Positions 34,015 to 43,767 of a stretch of 64,000 bases of DNA are shown here, piece after piece (within the stretch, counting starts at the first letter, position 1; each line of letters opens with the position of its first letter). The notes under the pieces were generated by a model. The model searched no databases and was not told the origin of the DNA. It saw only the letters and a program-made list of their open reading frames with translations. A program made the position numbers and the translations under genes. Origin of the DNA: JAVKMO01 sp031539345. Lineage in GTDB: Bacteria > Bacteroidota > Bacteroidia > Chitinophagales > Chitinophagaceae. The stretch covers positions 1-64,000 of the forward strand of contig JAVKMO010000014.1 in assembly GCA_031539345.1 (NCBI GenBank), given 5' to 3'.

Positions 34015-34824
34015 TTATTTTACCAACTTATTTTTATGATAATAAAAATTACGCACTAATAGGTCTGAGTACCGTGGAAAAAATTTATTTAAGAAAACAG
34101 TTACCTTTCCTAATAAAGTAAATGATACGCGTGTGTTTTTATTTTTAATGGCATCAACGATTTTTTCTGCACATTGTTTCGGCGTCATCAATTTTTTCTC
34201 TTTTAAATGCGTTTCATTAACAAGAGCACCTTTTCCATCTAAAGCATTGTAGCGAATTTGTGAAGAGATAAAACCCGGTGCTATTGTAATCACACTCACG
34301 TTATGGTGCTTCAATTCGACTCGCAAAGATTCTAAAAAACCATTCATGGCAAATTTAGATGCAGAGTAAGCACTTCGTCCTGGCGTTCCTCTGTATCCTG
34401 CAATTGACGATATGCCAACAAGCGTTCCTTGACTATTGATTAAATAAGGTAATGCAAATTTTGTACAATACATTGTGCCATAAAAATTAGTATTCATAAT
34501 TTTTTCAAACACTTCAATATCGGTGTCTATAAATTCTGAACGCATGCTAATTCCTGCATTGTTAATCAGTATATCGATTCTTTCAAATCGTTGAATAACC
34601 GCTTTAATAAAATCTTGGCAATCTTTTTTTTTTGTTACATCACAAGTAAAGGTGAATAACCGATCACTCACAATTTGTTCCTTTAATTGTTTGAGTTTTT
34701 TCGCATCTCTGCCACAAGTTGCAACTATTGCATTTGCACGAATAAGATTTTCTATTAAAGCTTTTCCAATTCCTTCAGAACCTCCAGTAATAACAACTAT
34801 CTTATCTGATAAAAAAAAGTGCAT
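34015..34824 (-). CDS. Short-chain dehydrogenase/reductase
   Basis: This NAD(P)-dependent oxidoreductase has the classical SDR motifs: the cofactor loop TGGSEGIGKA, NNAGIS, the catalytic serine in VGISSIAGY and the YSASK motif. The length of 269 aa and a basic C-terminal tail (FYYHKNKLVK) suggest the DHRS7B-like membrane-associated class. The substrate is unknown. Confidence 0.92.
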   Translation of the reverse strand: MHFFLSDKIVVITGGSEGIGKALIENLIRANAIVATCGRDAKKLKQLKEQIVSDRLFTFTCDVTKKKDCQDFIKAVIQRFERIDILINNAGISMRSEFIDTDIEVFEKIMNTNFYGTMYCTKFALPYLINSQGTLVGISSIAGYRGTPGRSAYSASKFAMNGFLESLRVELKHHNVSVITIAPGFISSQIRYNALDGKGALVNETHLKEKKLMTPKQCAEKIVDAIKNKNTRVSFTLLGKVTVFLNKFFPRYSDLLVRNFYYHKNKLVK

Positions 34825-34867
34825 GTTAAAACCCGAAGGAGATAAAAAATAGAATGATAAAATAGGG

Positions 34868-34941
34868 GGAGGACGATGGGGATCGAACCCACGACATTCG
34901 GAACCACAATCCGATGCTCTACCAACTGAGCTACGACCTCC
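34868..34941 (-). tRNA. tRNA-His (anticodon GTG)
   Basis: It folds as a cloverleaf with the extra 5' G (position -1) opposite C73 that marks tRNA-His. The D arm is GCTC/GAGC, the anticodon stem TCGGA/TCCGA around TTGTGGT, and the T arm GTGGG TTCGATC CCCAT. The acceptor stem has one U-U mismatch (positions 5 and 68). All other pairs hold. Confidence 0.95.
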
Positions 34942-34994
34942 ATGATTTTAAAATGAGGGGGCTAATCTAATTAAATCAGTAAAACGACAAAACT

Positions 34995-35354
34995 CTATTT
35001 CCATTTTTCTTGAAAATATTTTAAAATGTTTTTTTGTAAAATCAATTCTTGTTCTTCTAAATTTAAATGCTCAAATTCTTTTATTTTTTTAAAGTGAGGC
35101 CAACCATCTTTATCTTTTTTTTCAACGGCATAATATCCTTCTTGTGCCAAAAGGCTGCATATTCCAATATGCATAACGTCTTTCTTTTCTTCTCTCGCAT
35201 AGTCGAGTTGTTCCAATTGCCCCTCTTGAATACCAATTAAAAAAATAATGGCTTCTACAGTTGGTTTTTTGTTAAACCGTTTTTTCCATTGCACTTCAAA
35301 GTTATGCCATTCAGCAGACAAATTCCCATCTAATTCTTCAAAGCGGTGTGACAT
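34995..35354 (-). CDS. Conserved hypothetical protein
   Basis: This 119-aa cytoplasmic protein is mainly helical (FEVQWKKRFNKKPTVEAIIFLIGIQEG, then a segment rich in glutamate and lysine). No family was recognised. Its ATG is adjacent to the stop of the upstream ABC ATPase gene, so the two are co-expressed. This arrangement is the only clue to its role. Confidence 0.7.
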   Translation of the reverse strand: MSHRFEELDGNLSAEWHNFEVQWKKRFNKKPTVEAIIFLIGIQEGQLEQLDYAREEKKDVMHIGICSLLAQEGYYAVEKKDKDGWPHFKKIKEFEHLNLEEQELILQKNILKYFQEKWK

Positions 35355-36089
35355 TTATATTTGTTCATTTTTATATAATTCTAAAGCTGTTTTTGTATCG
35401 CCAAAAAAAACAAGATTTCCATTTTTCAGATAACCTGCTTTAGAACAATATTTTTCTATAATGGCATCACTATGACTAATTAAAATGATGGTTGCGTTTT
35501 TTAAGATTTTTTCTTCTAATGCGCGTGTTGCCTTGTCAATAAATTTAGCATCACCTACTGCAAAAATTTCGTCTAATATCATCGTATCAGCACGTGCATA
35601 TAAAGCAATAGAAAACGACAATCTCGACTGCATTCCAGAAGAAAAATATTTGACTTTTCTGTCTGCAAATTCTTGTAATTCTGCAAACGCAAGCAGTTCG
35701 TCAAAGAAGGCGTCTATTTGTTTAATTGTATGCCCCAAAATCGATGCTGATAAATAAATATTTTCTCTTGCGGTTAATTCTTGATTGATTCCCAAGCCTA
35801 AGTTCATTAACATAATACTGCCATTGACTTCCACACTACCTTGTGTAGGCATATAAATGTTGGCAATGATTTTTGTGAGCGTAGATTTTCCACTTCCGTT
35901 TCTGCCAATAAACCCAATTTTTTCACCTTTTTGAATTTCAAAAGACACGTCTTTCAATGCAGTAAAAAACTTGGTTTGACGAGATTGCGAAAAACTAAAA
36001 ATAAGTTGCTTAACAGTATTGACTGTTGTGTCTGCAACGACAAATTGTTTCGTTAAATGTTGAACGCGAATAGCAATATTTTTATCCAT
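35355..36089 (-). CDS. ABC-transporter ATPase of the polysaccharide-export type (Wzt/TagH-like)
   Basis: This is the ATP-binding subunit of the class that exports O-antigen, capsule or teichoic acid. It has Walker A GRNGSGKST, the signature YFSSGMQSRL, Walker B TMILDEIFAVGD and the H-loop ISHSD. The first ATG is at 36089 (244 aa). An upstream TTG would add six residues. The usual permease partner (Wzm/TagG) is not adjacent. It is separated only from a tiny unknown gene downstream. Confidence 0.9.
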   Translation of the reverse strand: MDKNIAIRVQHLTKQFVVADTTVNTVKQLIFSFSQSRQTKFFTALKDVSFEIQKGEKIGFIGRNGSGKSTLTKIIANIYMPTQGSVEVNGSIMLMNLGLGINQELTARENIYLSASILGHTIKQIDAFFDELLAFAELQEFADRKVKYFSSGMQSRLSFSIALYARADTMILDEIFAVGDAKFIDKATRALEEKILKNATIILISHSDAIIEKYCSKAGYLKNGNLVFFGDTKTALELYKNEQI

Positions 36090-36232
36090 ATCGACAAATT
36101 TATACAAATCTATTATTCTATTTTTTTTTTAAATGCTAAGGAGAAAATAAAACTTGGTAAAGAGTTATGATTAGAAATTTAAAAATTACATTTGAACAGA
36201 TTTTTATTTTTTATTTATTTCAATTTTAGACA

Positions 36233-36688
36233 ATGAACAACACAGATTTCAGTACCGATTTGAATGCACTAGGGAATGACAATTTCAATCCCAATAAATC
36301 GGAAAATCAAAACAGTATTTTTAACATTCGAGTAAAAGCAGGAAGCAGACGGACGTATTTCTTTGACGTAAAAACAAACAAAACAAAAGACTATTATATC
36401 ATTATCACAGAAAGAAGAAAAAAGTTTGATGATGACAAAGCTTTTGATAAAAACAAGATTTTTTTATACAAAGAAGATTTCAACAAATTTGTAAAAGGCT
36501 TGACCGACGCTGTTGATTATGTAAAAACAGAGTTAATGCCTAATTTTGATTTTTCGGTTTTTGATAGAGAAAGAAAACCTTTTGATGGACAAGAATCAAC
36601 ACAAGAACTCACACAAGAAAACGCCGAATTTACGCCAACCAAAACTTCTAACTTTGAAGGGCAATACGATGAAAATGACAGATTGTAA
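36233..36688 (+). CDS. PUR-alpha-like protein (DUF3276)
   Basis: This 151-aa protein has a single PUR domain, IRVKAGSRRTYFFDVKTNKTKDYYIIITERRK followed by KIFLYKEDFNKFVKGLTDAVDYV. PUR-domain proteins bind single-stranded nucleic acid, and the bacterial form has been studied in Borrelia (BpuR). Both termini are low-complexity and acidic. A terminator follows. Confidence 0.9.
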   Translation: MNNTDFSTDLNALGNDNFNPNKSENQNSIFNIRVKAGSRRTYFFDVKTNKTKDYYIIITERRKKFDDDKAFDKNKIFLYKEDFNKFVKGLTDAVDYVKTELMPNFDFSVFDRERKPFDGQESTQELTQENAEFTPTKTSNFEGQYDENDRL

Positions 36689-36714
36689 TCATCTGTAATC
36701 AAACTTAAAAACTA

Positions 36715-36743
36715 AAAAGAGAGTATTTTTACTCTCTTTTTTT
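36715..36743 (+). terminator. Rho-independent terminator after the PUR-alpha gene
   Basis: AAAGAGAGTA pairs with TACTCTCTTT around a TTTT loop, followed by a T tract. Confidence 0.88.
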
Positions 36744-36754
36744 ATGCAAAAAAA

Positions 36755-37342
36755 ATGGTATTACTACAATATTTTAATCAAAGTCTTATAGAATGTGGAT
36801 TAGACGAAGCGGGCAGAGGGTGCCTTGCTGGACCTGTTGTAGCTGCTGCCGTTATTCTGAAAAAAGATTTTTACCATCCTTTGTTAAATGATTCTAAAAA
36901 AGTGAGTGCAGAAAACAGACAGATTTTAAAATCTTTTATTATGGACAACGCACTTGCTTTTTCTGTTCAATCAATTGACAATAACATGATAGACAAAATC
37001 AATATTTTACAAGCCAGCATTTTAGCTATGCACAACTGTTTGGAGCAATTGACATTGCAGCCTGAACTCTTATTGATTGATGGAAATTATTTCAAACCCT
37101 TTCAACACATTCCGCACCATTGCATTGTTAAAGGCGACAGTAAATTTTCTTGCATTGCAGCGGCAAGCATTTTAGCCAAAACATACAGAGACGAATATAT
37201 GGAGCAATTGCATGAAGATTTTCCGTCTTATAATTGGAACAAAAACAAAGGCTATGGAACAAAAAAGCACGTTGCTGCATTGCAAGAATATGGCACAACA
37301 ATTTATCATCGCAAAAGTTTTCGCTTTCCTCAAAAACAATAA
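36755..37342 (+). CDS. rnhB: Ribonuclease HII
   Basis: This enzyme removes RNA from RNA-DNA hybrids and excises misincorporated ribonucleotides. The catalytic region GLDEAGRGCLAGPVV carries the D-E pair, and further acidic sites lie in LLIDGNYF. The length of 195 aa is normal. It starts 12 bp after the preceding terminator, so a promoter must be internal to that stretch or read-through occurs. Confidence 0.95.
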   Translation: MVLLQYFNQSLIECGLDEAGRGCLAGPVVAAAVILKKDFYHPLLNDSKKVSAENRQILKSFIMDNALAFSVQSIDNNMIDKINILQASILAMHNCLEQLTLQPELLLIDGNYFKPFQHIPHHCIVKGDSKFSCIAAASILAKTYRDEYMEQLHEDFPSYNWNKNKGYGTKKHVAALQEYGTTIYHRKSFRFPQKQ

Positions 37343-37363
37343 AATATTTTTATCAAAAAAAAT

Positions 37364-38773
37364 ATGAGCAATACAAACACATTCATTCCAAAAGTTGGTT
37401 TATTTGATGCAACAATGCTTGTTGCTGGTTCTATGATTGGCACAGGAGTTTACATTGTTGGTGCAGACATGTTTGCAAAAGTGGGTGGAACGGGCTGGTT
37501 TATTGGCTTATGGTTATTGGCAAGTTGCTTAACCATTATTGCCGCTTTATCGTATGCAGAACTTGGCGTACTTTTTCCTTTTGCTGGAGGACAATACATT
37601 TATTTAAAAGAGGCATATCACCCTGCTGTTGGTTTTTTATATGGTTGGTGTACTTTTTTTGTTATTCAAAGTGGCACAATTGCTGCAGTAGCGTATGGGT
37701 TTGCAAAGTTTTTTTCTGTATTGACCCCTGTTTTTTCAGAGCAAAATATTTTATTTTATGTCGGCAATACGCCCATTTCAATGGCGACTTTTATTGCTGT
37801 TTTGTCTATTTTATTGACAACATTCATTCATACAAAAGGGATTCAAGGAGGAAAAAAAATTCAAACCATTTTAACGCTAACAAAATTAGCAAACATTGCT
37901 TTGTTAGTAGGTTGTGGGTTTTATTTTGCCTTTGACATACAAATTTGGAAACACAATTGGCATAACGCATTTTCTTTACAAGCGTGGAATTTTTCTACTC
38001 TCACCTTTCAACAACTTAGTTTCAGTGCTGGTTTTGCGTTGATTATTCCAGCCTTAGTGGGGGCTTTTTTTTCTAACGATGCGTGGTATAATGTTACGTT
38101 TATAGCCGCAGAAATTAAAAACCCTAAACGCAATATTCCTATGAGTCTTTTTTTTGGGACGCTTTTAGTTGCTATTGTTTATCTCATCATCAATTTTTTA
38201 TTCATTGGCATTATTCCAAAAGAAGAAATTGCAAACTTAAAAACGGGTAGCCTTGGTTTATTAACAGCACAAAAAATATTTGGACCAACTGGCGTTATTG
38301 TTATTTCTATTATGATGATGATATCGGCTTTGGGTTGCAACAATGGAATTATTTTAGCCGGTGCTCGTGTGTATTATTCTATGGCAAAAGACAAATTATT
38401 TTTACGCCAATTTGGAACACTAAATAAAAATCGAGTTCCAGAAAATGCGTTATGGTTACAGGGAATTTGGGCATCTCTTCTTTGCTTTAGTGGTTCTTAT
38501 GGCACAATTTTAGATTATGTGATTTCTATCGTCTTAATCTTTTTTATTTTAAGTGTAATTGCTGTTTTCATTTTTAGAAAGAAAATGCCGCAACAAGAAC
38601 GCATCTACAAAACTGTAGGATATCCAATTCTTCCCTTGCTATACATTTTAATTACGAGTGTCATTTGTATTGGATTGTTTATTTACGTTCCTCAAAACAC
38701 GCTCTTTGGTTTATTGCTTCTTGCGCTTGGGTTAATTGTTTACTTTTTTATACACAAAAAAAGAAAATTGTAG
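37364..38773 (+). CDS. APC-family amino-acid permease
   Basis: This inner-membrane amino-acid/polyamine transporter has 469 aa and about 12 helices. The first helix motif VAGSMIGTGVYIVGADM contains the conserved glycine-rich GSxIGxG. The substrate cannot be read from the sequence. It lies 21 bp after rnhB. Confidence 0.92.
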   Translation: MSNTNTFIPKVGLFDATMLVAGSMIGTGVYIVGADMFAKVGGTGWFIGLWLLASCLTIIAALSYAELGVLFPFAGGQYIYLKEAYHPAVGFLYGWCTFFVIQSGTIAAVAYGFAKFFSVLTPVFSEQNILFYVGNTPISMATFIAVLSILLTTFIHTKGIQGGKKIQTILTLTKLANIALLVGCGFYFAFDIQIWKHNWHNAFSLQAWNFSTLTFQQLSFSAGFALIIPALVGAFFSNDAWYNVTFIAAEIKNPKRNIPMSLFFGTLLVAIVYLIINFLFIGIIPKEEIANLKTGSLGLLTAQKIFGPTGVIVISIMMMISALGCNNGIILAGARVYYSMAKDKLFLRQFGTLNKNRVPENALWLQGIWASLLCFSGSYGTILDYVISIVLIFFILSVIAVFIFRKKMPQQERIYKTVGYPILPLLYILITSVICIGLFIYVPQNTLFGLLLLALGLIVYFFIHKKRKL

Positions 38774-38779
38774 AAGAGC

Positions 38780-38808
38780 GTTCAATCCTATTTTAAAATA
38801 CGTTGAAC
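38780..38808. terminator. Possible bidirectional terminator between the permease gene and pyrB
   Basis: GTTCAA and TTGAAC enclose the 12-bp palindrome TATTTTAAAATA in the short gap between convergent genes. No clear T tract follows, so this is weak. Confidence 0.3.
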
Positions 38809-38831
38809 ATCATTTTAAAATAAAGAAATTT

Positions 38832-39752
38832 TTATGCCAACCCCAATACTTTTGCAATCAATGCCATACGAATAGGTAACCCATTTTTTACTTGCTCAAA
38901 ATAATAGGCTTGTGGCAAAGCATCAACGGCTAAATCAATTTCTTTGACCCGTGGAAAAGGGTGCATCAAAATAGCACCTTGTTTCATTTGCTGAACTTTT
39001 GAAACACTTAAATGAAAAATGTCTTCTACTTTTTCATAGTCTGCAAGAGATTGAAACCGTTCTTTTTGAATCCTTGTCATGTAAACAATGTCTGCTTGTT
39101 GTAATATTGTTTGCGTTAAATCTTGTTCTATCACATCATGGGGTGTTTTATATTCATCTGGTATTTGTAAAATTTGTGGTGCAACAAAAGTGATTTCTAC
39201 ATTACTAAACAAGCGAAGTAATTGACATAACGAATGCACCGTGCGTCCATATTTTAAATCTCCAACAAAAGCAACTTTGATTTTTTGATGATTAATTTGT
39301 TGCTTAAATTGTTTGTAAATTGTAAAGCAATCTAAGAGGGCTTGTGTTGGATGCTCTCCAATTCCATCGCCGCCGTTAATGATAGGCACTGAACTACATT
39401 GCGATGCGAGTAAAGCATCACCCTTATGTTTTGACCGAATGGCAATCACGTCAGAATAAGAAGCGACAACGCGTATTGTATCTTGTAAAATTTCTCCTTT
39501 AATGGCAGAAGAAAAGTTGATGTCTGTTTCAGAAATAACAGCACCGCCAAGTCGCAACATTGCGGTTTCAAAACTTAAACGTGTGCGCGTTGATGGCTCA
39601 TAAAATAAAGTCGCCAAAATGTGATGCTTTGCCAATTCTGTTCCGCCTTTTTGAACAATTTCCTCCATTTCTGTGGCAAGAGAAAAAACATTCATCATTG
39701 CTTTAATATCAAATTGTGATGATGCTATAATGTGTTGTAGAGGAAACTTCAT
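38832..39752 (-). CDS. pyrB: Aspartate carbamoyltransferase catalytic subunit
   Basis: This enzyme performs the second step of pyrimidine synthesis, condensing carbamoyl phosphate with aspartate. The signature FYEPSTRTRLSFE binds carbamoyl phosphate. Other marks are GEHPTQALLD and HPFPRVKEI. The length of 306 aa is typical. No regulatory pyrI gene is adjacent. Confidence 0.96.
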   Translation of the reverse strand: MKFPLQHIIASSQFDIKAMMNVFSLATEMEEIVQKGGTELAKHHILATLFYEPSTRTRLSFETAMLRLGGAVISETDINFSSAIKGEILQDTIRVVASYSDVIAIRSKHKGDALLASQCSSVPIINGGDGIGEHPTQALLDCFTIYKQFKQQINHQKIKVAFVGDLKYGRTVHSLCQLLRLFSNVEITFVAPQILQIPDEYKTPHDVIEQDLTQTILQQADIVYMTRIQKERFQSLADYEKVEDIFHLSVSKVQQMKQGAILMHPFPRVKEIDLAVDALPQAYYFEQVKNGLPIRMALIAKVLGLA

Positions 39753-39855
39753 AAAATAAAATCAATGGGAGTGATGGTGATTTCTTGAGGACTAAATGAA
39801 TGCAAGAAAACAATATCTATAACATAAAAAACCAATGAAAAAAAAATAAAAAGTG

Positions 39856-42384
39856 CTACAACGAAACGGATTTTTTAGGTAAAATATTTTTGATGTCTAA
39901 AAAATAAATCAAGCGAAATAAAATTTCATTCGTATGCGACAAAGTGAAAAATGTTTTAGTAAAATTATCGGCATAAGAATTGAGGTTAAAATTTGTTACT
40001 TGTTCTGAATTGACATAATTTTTCCATGACACATTAAAAAAACTTCCTCGTCGAAATTGCCATGAATATAAAAAATCAATAGTGAATGTATTATAGTTTT
40101 TGTCGAGCGAATGATCACTTTGATAGAGTGTGTTTTCCGCAAAGCCATTGGGTTTTAAAAAATATAATTTGGGGTATTGCACAGAAGACCAATAATGCCT
40201 GCATTGTAAATTAAGCGTCATAAATTCTGAGAAAAAATATTTTGCTGTAATTGTGTTGGAGTAAGTTTGTATAAATCTACCAGAAACAAAGATGCTATCT
40301 GCATTCAGTTTTGTGGCATAGCCCCACCCTGCTTGATTATATTGTACTGAAAAATTCCATGAAATGCTTGCCTTTGAAGAGATGCGCCACGATGGTTTTA
40401 TCTTGAATGAAAAATAAGGGTCGTTATCCAATTCTGACTCTGCAAAACCAATTGCTATAGAGGTGCTGAACATTTTTCGTTCATCTGTTAAGAGTCTTAT
40501 TTCGCCAAATAAAAAAGGTACTTGTTTAAAAATTCTGCCTTGTTCTCGTGCTTCAAAAAAGTTTGTCGTCCATATTGGTTTACTATATAAGTTCAGACCG
40601 AGCGTATAAAAATTTTTGAATTGCCATTCTGCATCTGCATAAGTTTCAAGATTGCTAAACAAAAGCGGCGTTAATATATTAACGTTATTGTAGCCAATGC
40701 TATACGTATGTTTGAGGAGGTGTTTTGTAGGCGTTGTGAATAATCGCTTAACAGAAATGCCTTGTTCAAAAATATTGTTGACATTCATAAAGCCCAAATC
40801 ATTGGGGTCAAATTTGTTTGTCATCATACCTGCAAAAGCGTCTATTTGCCAATTGCCACTAATTTTTGCAACGCCCATGTAGTGCGACAAACCAATGTTA
40901 AGATTATTAGAAGCACCTACTAAATAATTATTTGGATTAGTAAAAGGGTGTGAAATTAAACTCCATTGATGCGAAAACCATGACATGTATTTTTGACTCT
41001 TATCATAAAAAGTTCCGTTGAAAGAGGTAACATTTGATTGTCTAAAAATTCCTTGTCGCAATACATTCGCATTTGCAAATGTGAAAGAGCCGCCATTTTT
41101 AATCGACTGATCGACAATTACAATATTGTAATTCGTTAGTGGTTCTGAAATAATATTTCTTTTCATGTGCGTCATCGTGTCTTCGATGATGCTTTCATTT
41201 TGTTTTGTAATGGCATTCAATACAGCGATAGCAAGGCCTTTTGAGTTTCGTCCACTGATTTTACTTGCATTTAAAAGTTGTACTTGAGAAGGATTAGCAA
41301 CAATTCTCTCGTTCGTTTTCAAACTATCATTTTGAATACTTTCATATAATTCTGGCGAACTACCGACTTTTCCAATACGGCGTGAATAAAAAATATTTGA
41401 CTTCGTAAATAAATCTGCACCTTCTGTAAAAAATGGTCGGCGTTCATCAAATCGCTGTTGAAAAGGAGAAATATTGAGAACTTTATTGTCTGATAAGACT
41501 TGCCCAAAATCAGGCACAAGGGTCATATCTAAAGTAAAACTTTCATTCAAACCATATTTGATATCAAGCCCAACATTGTAATTTTTTTGTAAGAGCGTTT
41601 TTTGATTGTCGTCAAAAGATCGCGTTCCACCAAGAGACGCATTAGGATATAAAAACAAACGTAGCGGCGGTCGAATACCTTTTAAGTTATCTAATGTTCC
41701 ATATTGAGAAAGTAAATTACTTGTTTGTGGATTGGTTTCATTCCACCAAAAAGACTGCCTTGTTTGCTGACGATATCGCACCATTTGCAAACCCCAAGTT
41801 TGAATATCTTTTTTTGGAAAACGTAAAATTGCAAATGGAATTTTCATTTCTACAACCCAACCTTTATCGTTAATTTTAGAAACGTTCTCCCAAATCGCAT
41901 CCCAACTCCTGTCTTCTTTTGTGCTTGACCCATCAGCACTTTGAATGAAAGTATTTTCGCCATATTTAAAATCAGTTTGTACGCCAGCAGAAGTAACACC
42001 AAAAACAAAAGCATTTTGTTTGTCATGATAAGTATCAAAAGCGATATAAAATAAATCGACATTCTGATTTTGTTCATTGTCTCTTGTCGTCAGTTGAATA
42101 GGAATTTGTTGAGGGTTGGCATCTTCAAAAAAAGCACCAACATAAATTGCCTCATCATCATACACAATTTTTACCCAAGAAGGTTGTGTTTCTTTTTGAC
42201 CAAATGTTGGTGTGCGTTCGATAAAATTTGTTGCCGTTGGCACATTGTTCCAAACGTCTTCATCTAAAATGCCATCTATACGAATAGCAGATTTGATTTT
42301 TTGCGTAGTAAGATTTTTCTGCTCTTGTGCAAAAGAAAAAATGGAGAGAACAGACAACAAAGACAATACAACAACTTTTTTCAT
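39856..42384 (-). CDS. DUF5916 / CBM9-like exported protein
   Basis: This large exported protein of about 842 aa has a signal peptide (MKKVVVLSLLSVLSIFSFAQ). The N-terminal CBM9-like domain starts IRIDGILDEDVWNNVPTA and includes AIYVGAFFED. A long C-terminal region (DUF5916) of outer-membrane-barrel-like strands follows (SFTLDMTLVPDFGQV, RRPFFTEGADLF). The family is common in Bacteroidota and usually unassigned in function. I place the start at the second methionine, which begins the signal peptide (four codons after the first ATG). Confidence 0.88.
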   Translation of the reverse strand: MKKVVVLSLLSVLSIFSFAQEQKNLTTQKIKSAIRIDGILDEDVWNNVPTATNFIERTPTFGQKETQPSWVKIVYDDEAIYVGAFFEDANPQQIPIQLTTRDNEQNQNVDLFYIAFDTYHDKQNAFVFGVTSAGVQTDFKYGENTFIQSADGSSTKEDRSWDAIWENVSKINDKGWVVEMKIPFAILRFPKKDIQTWGLQMVRYRQQTRQSFWWNETNPQTSNLLSQYGTLDNLKGIRPPLRLFLYPNASLGGTRSFDDNQKTLLQKNYNVGLDIKYGLNESFTLDMTLVPDFGQVLSDNKVLNISPFQQRFDERRPFFTEGADLFTKSNIFYSRRIGKVGSSPELYESIQNDSLKTNERIVANPSQVQLLNASKISGRNSKGLAIAVLNAITKQNESIIEDTMTHMKRNIISEPLTNYNIVIVDQSIKNGGSFTFANANVLRQGIFRQSNVTSFNGTFYDKSQKYMSWFSHQWSLISHPFTNPNNYLVGASNNLNIGLSHYMGVAKISGNWQIDAFAGMMTNKFDPNDLGFMNVNNIFEQGISVKRLFTTPTKHLLKHTYSIGYNNVNILTPLLFSNLETYADAEWQFKNFYTLGLNLYSKPIWTTNFFEAREQGRIFKQVPFLFGEIRLLTDERKMFSTSIAIGFAESELDNDPYFSFKIKPSWRISSKASISWNFSVQYNQAGWGYATKLNADSIFVSGRFIQTYSNTITAKYFFSEFMTLNLQCRHYWSSVQYPKLYFLKPNGFAENTLYQSDHSLDKNYNTFTIDFLYSWQFRRGSFFNVSWKNYVNSEQVTNFNLNSYADNFTKTFFTLSHTNEILFRLIYFLDIKNILPKKSVSL

Positions 42385-42433
42385 TCTTCTATACATAAAG
42401 TAATAAGCCTAACAACAGGTCTGTTTTTTATTT

Positions 42434-43759
42434 TTAAAATGATGGCAAAGGACTATTATTTGCAACAACACCTTCAATATCATAATCATACGATTTTGTA
42501 ATTTTCACATTGTAGAAACTTCCAATCGTTAATTTTTGTGTGCTATTAACAATTACTTCATTATCTACTTCTGGGCTATCGCCTTCTGTTCTGCCGATAT
42601 ATTTTCCAGCTTCTTTTTTATCAATCAATACACATAAAGTTTGATCGACTTTGGCAAGATTTTTTTGTGTAGAAATTTCTTGTTGAAGATTCATGATGCG
42701 TTCATACCGTTCTTGTTTTTGACTCTCACTCACATCATCAACATAACCATGTGCAGAGGTATTCTCTTCATGCGAATATTGAAAAACACCAACTCTGTCA
42801 AATTGTTGCTCTTCCATAAACGCACAAAGCACGTCAATGTCTTCGTCTGTTTCACCAGGAAAGCCAATGAGAAAAGTTGTACGTAAAATAATCGTAGGAA
42901 TTATACTTCGTATTTTGTTCAACAAATCACGCATTTCTGCAAGGGTAATTTGTCGTTTCATTCTTTGCAAAACGGCGTCGCTGGCGTGTTGTAAAGGCAT
43001 ATCTAAATACTTGCAAATATTATCATGCTTTGCCATCGTTTGAATAATATCAATCGGAAATAAAGATGGATAAGCATAGTGCAAACGAATCCATTTCAAA
43101 CCTTGAATGGCTGTCAATTGTTCTAACAAGTCTGGCAGGCTACGCTTTTTGTAAATGTCTAATCCATAATACGTAAGCTCTTGTGCAATCAACAAAATTT
43201 CTTTTGTTCCTGTTTGCACCAATTGTTTGGCTTCTTCAACAATTGTTTCTATTGTTTTAGACAAGTGTTTTCCTCGCATTAAAGGTATGGCACAAAAAGA
43301 ACAAGTACGATTGCAACCTTCAGAAATTTTTAAGTAGGCATAGTGTTTTGGCGTGGACAATAACCTTTCTCCAAGTAATTTTGTTTTGTAATCTGCATTC
43401 ATGGTTTGCAATAATTCTTGCAGTTCCATTGTTCCAAAAAAAGCATCAACATCAGGAATTTCATTTTCCAAATCTTGTTTATAGCGTTCACTCAAACAGC
43501 CAGTTACATAGACTTTTTCAATCTTTTTTTTCTTTTTCAATTCTACTTGATGCAAAATATTTTCTATTGACTCCTCCTTTGCAGACGCAATAAATCCGCA
43601 AGTATTGATAATGGCAATGTCATAATTTACTTTTTCTCTTTCGTGTGCAACATCAAAATCATTGGCTTGCAATTGCATCGCCATTTGTTCGCTATCAACT
43701 AAATTTTTACTACATCCTAAAGTAATAATGTTGATTTTTTTTCTTGCTTTTGTGAGCAT
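42434..43759 (-). CDS. rimO: Ribosomal protein S12 methylthiotransferase (RimO)
   Basis: This radical-SAM enzyme adds a methylthio group to an aspartate of ribosomal protein S12. The N-terminal domain has ITLGCSKNLVDSE with the first cluster cysteine, then INTCGFI and VTGCLSERY. The radical-SAM motif is CNRTCSFCAIP. The C-terminal TRAM domain is included. The length of 441 aa is typical. It is the last gene of a short operon with tsaE and the DUF1569 gene. Confidence 0.96.
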   Translation of the reverse strand: MLTKARKKINIITLGCSKNLVDSEQMAMQLQANDFDVAHEREKVNYDIAIINTCGFIASAKEESIENILHQVELKKKKKIEKVYVTGCLSERYKQDLENEIPDVDAFFGTMELQELLQTMNADYKTKLLGERLLSTPKHYAYLKISEGCNRTCSFCAIPLMRGKHLSKTIETIVEEAKQLVQTGTKEILLIAQELTYYGLDIYKKRSLPDLLEQLTAIQGLKWIRLHYAYPSLFPIDIIQTMAKHDNICKYLDMPLQHASDAVLQRMKRQITLAEMRDLLNKIRSIIPTIILRTTFLIGFPGETDEDIDVLCAFMEEQQFDRVGVFQYSHEENTSAHGYVDDVSESQKQERYERIMNLQQEISTQKNLAKVDQTLCVLIDKKEAGKYIGRTEGDSPEVDNEVIVNSTQKLTIGSFYNVKITKSYDYDIEGVVANNSPLPSF

Positions 43760-43767
43760 AATCTAAT

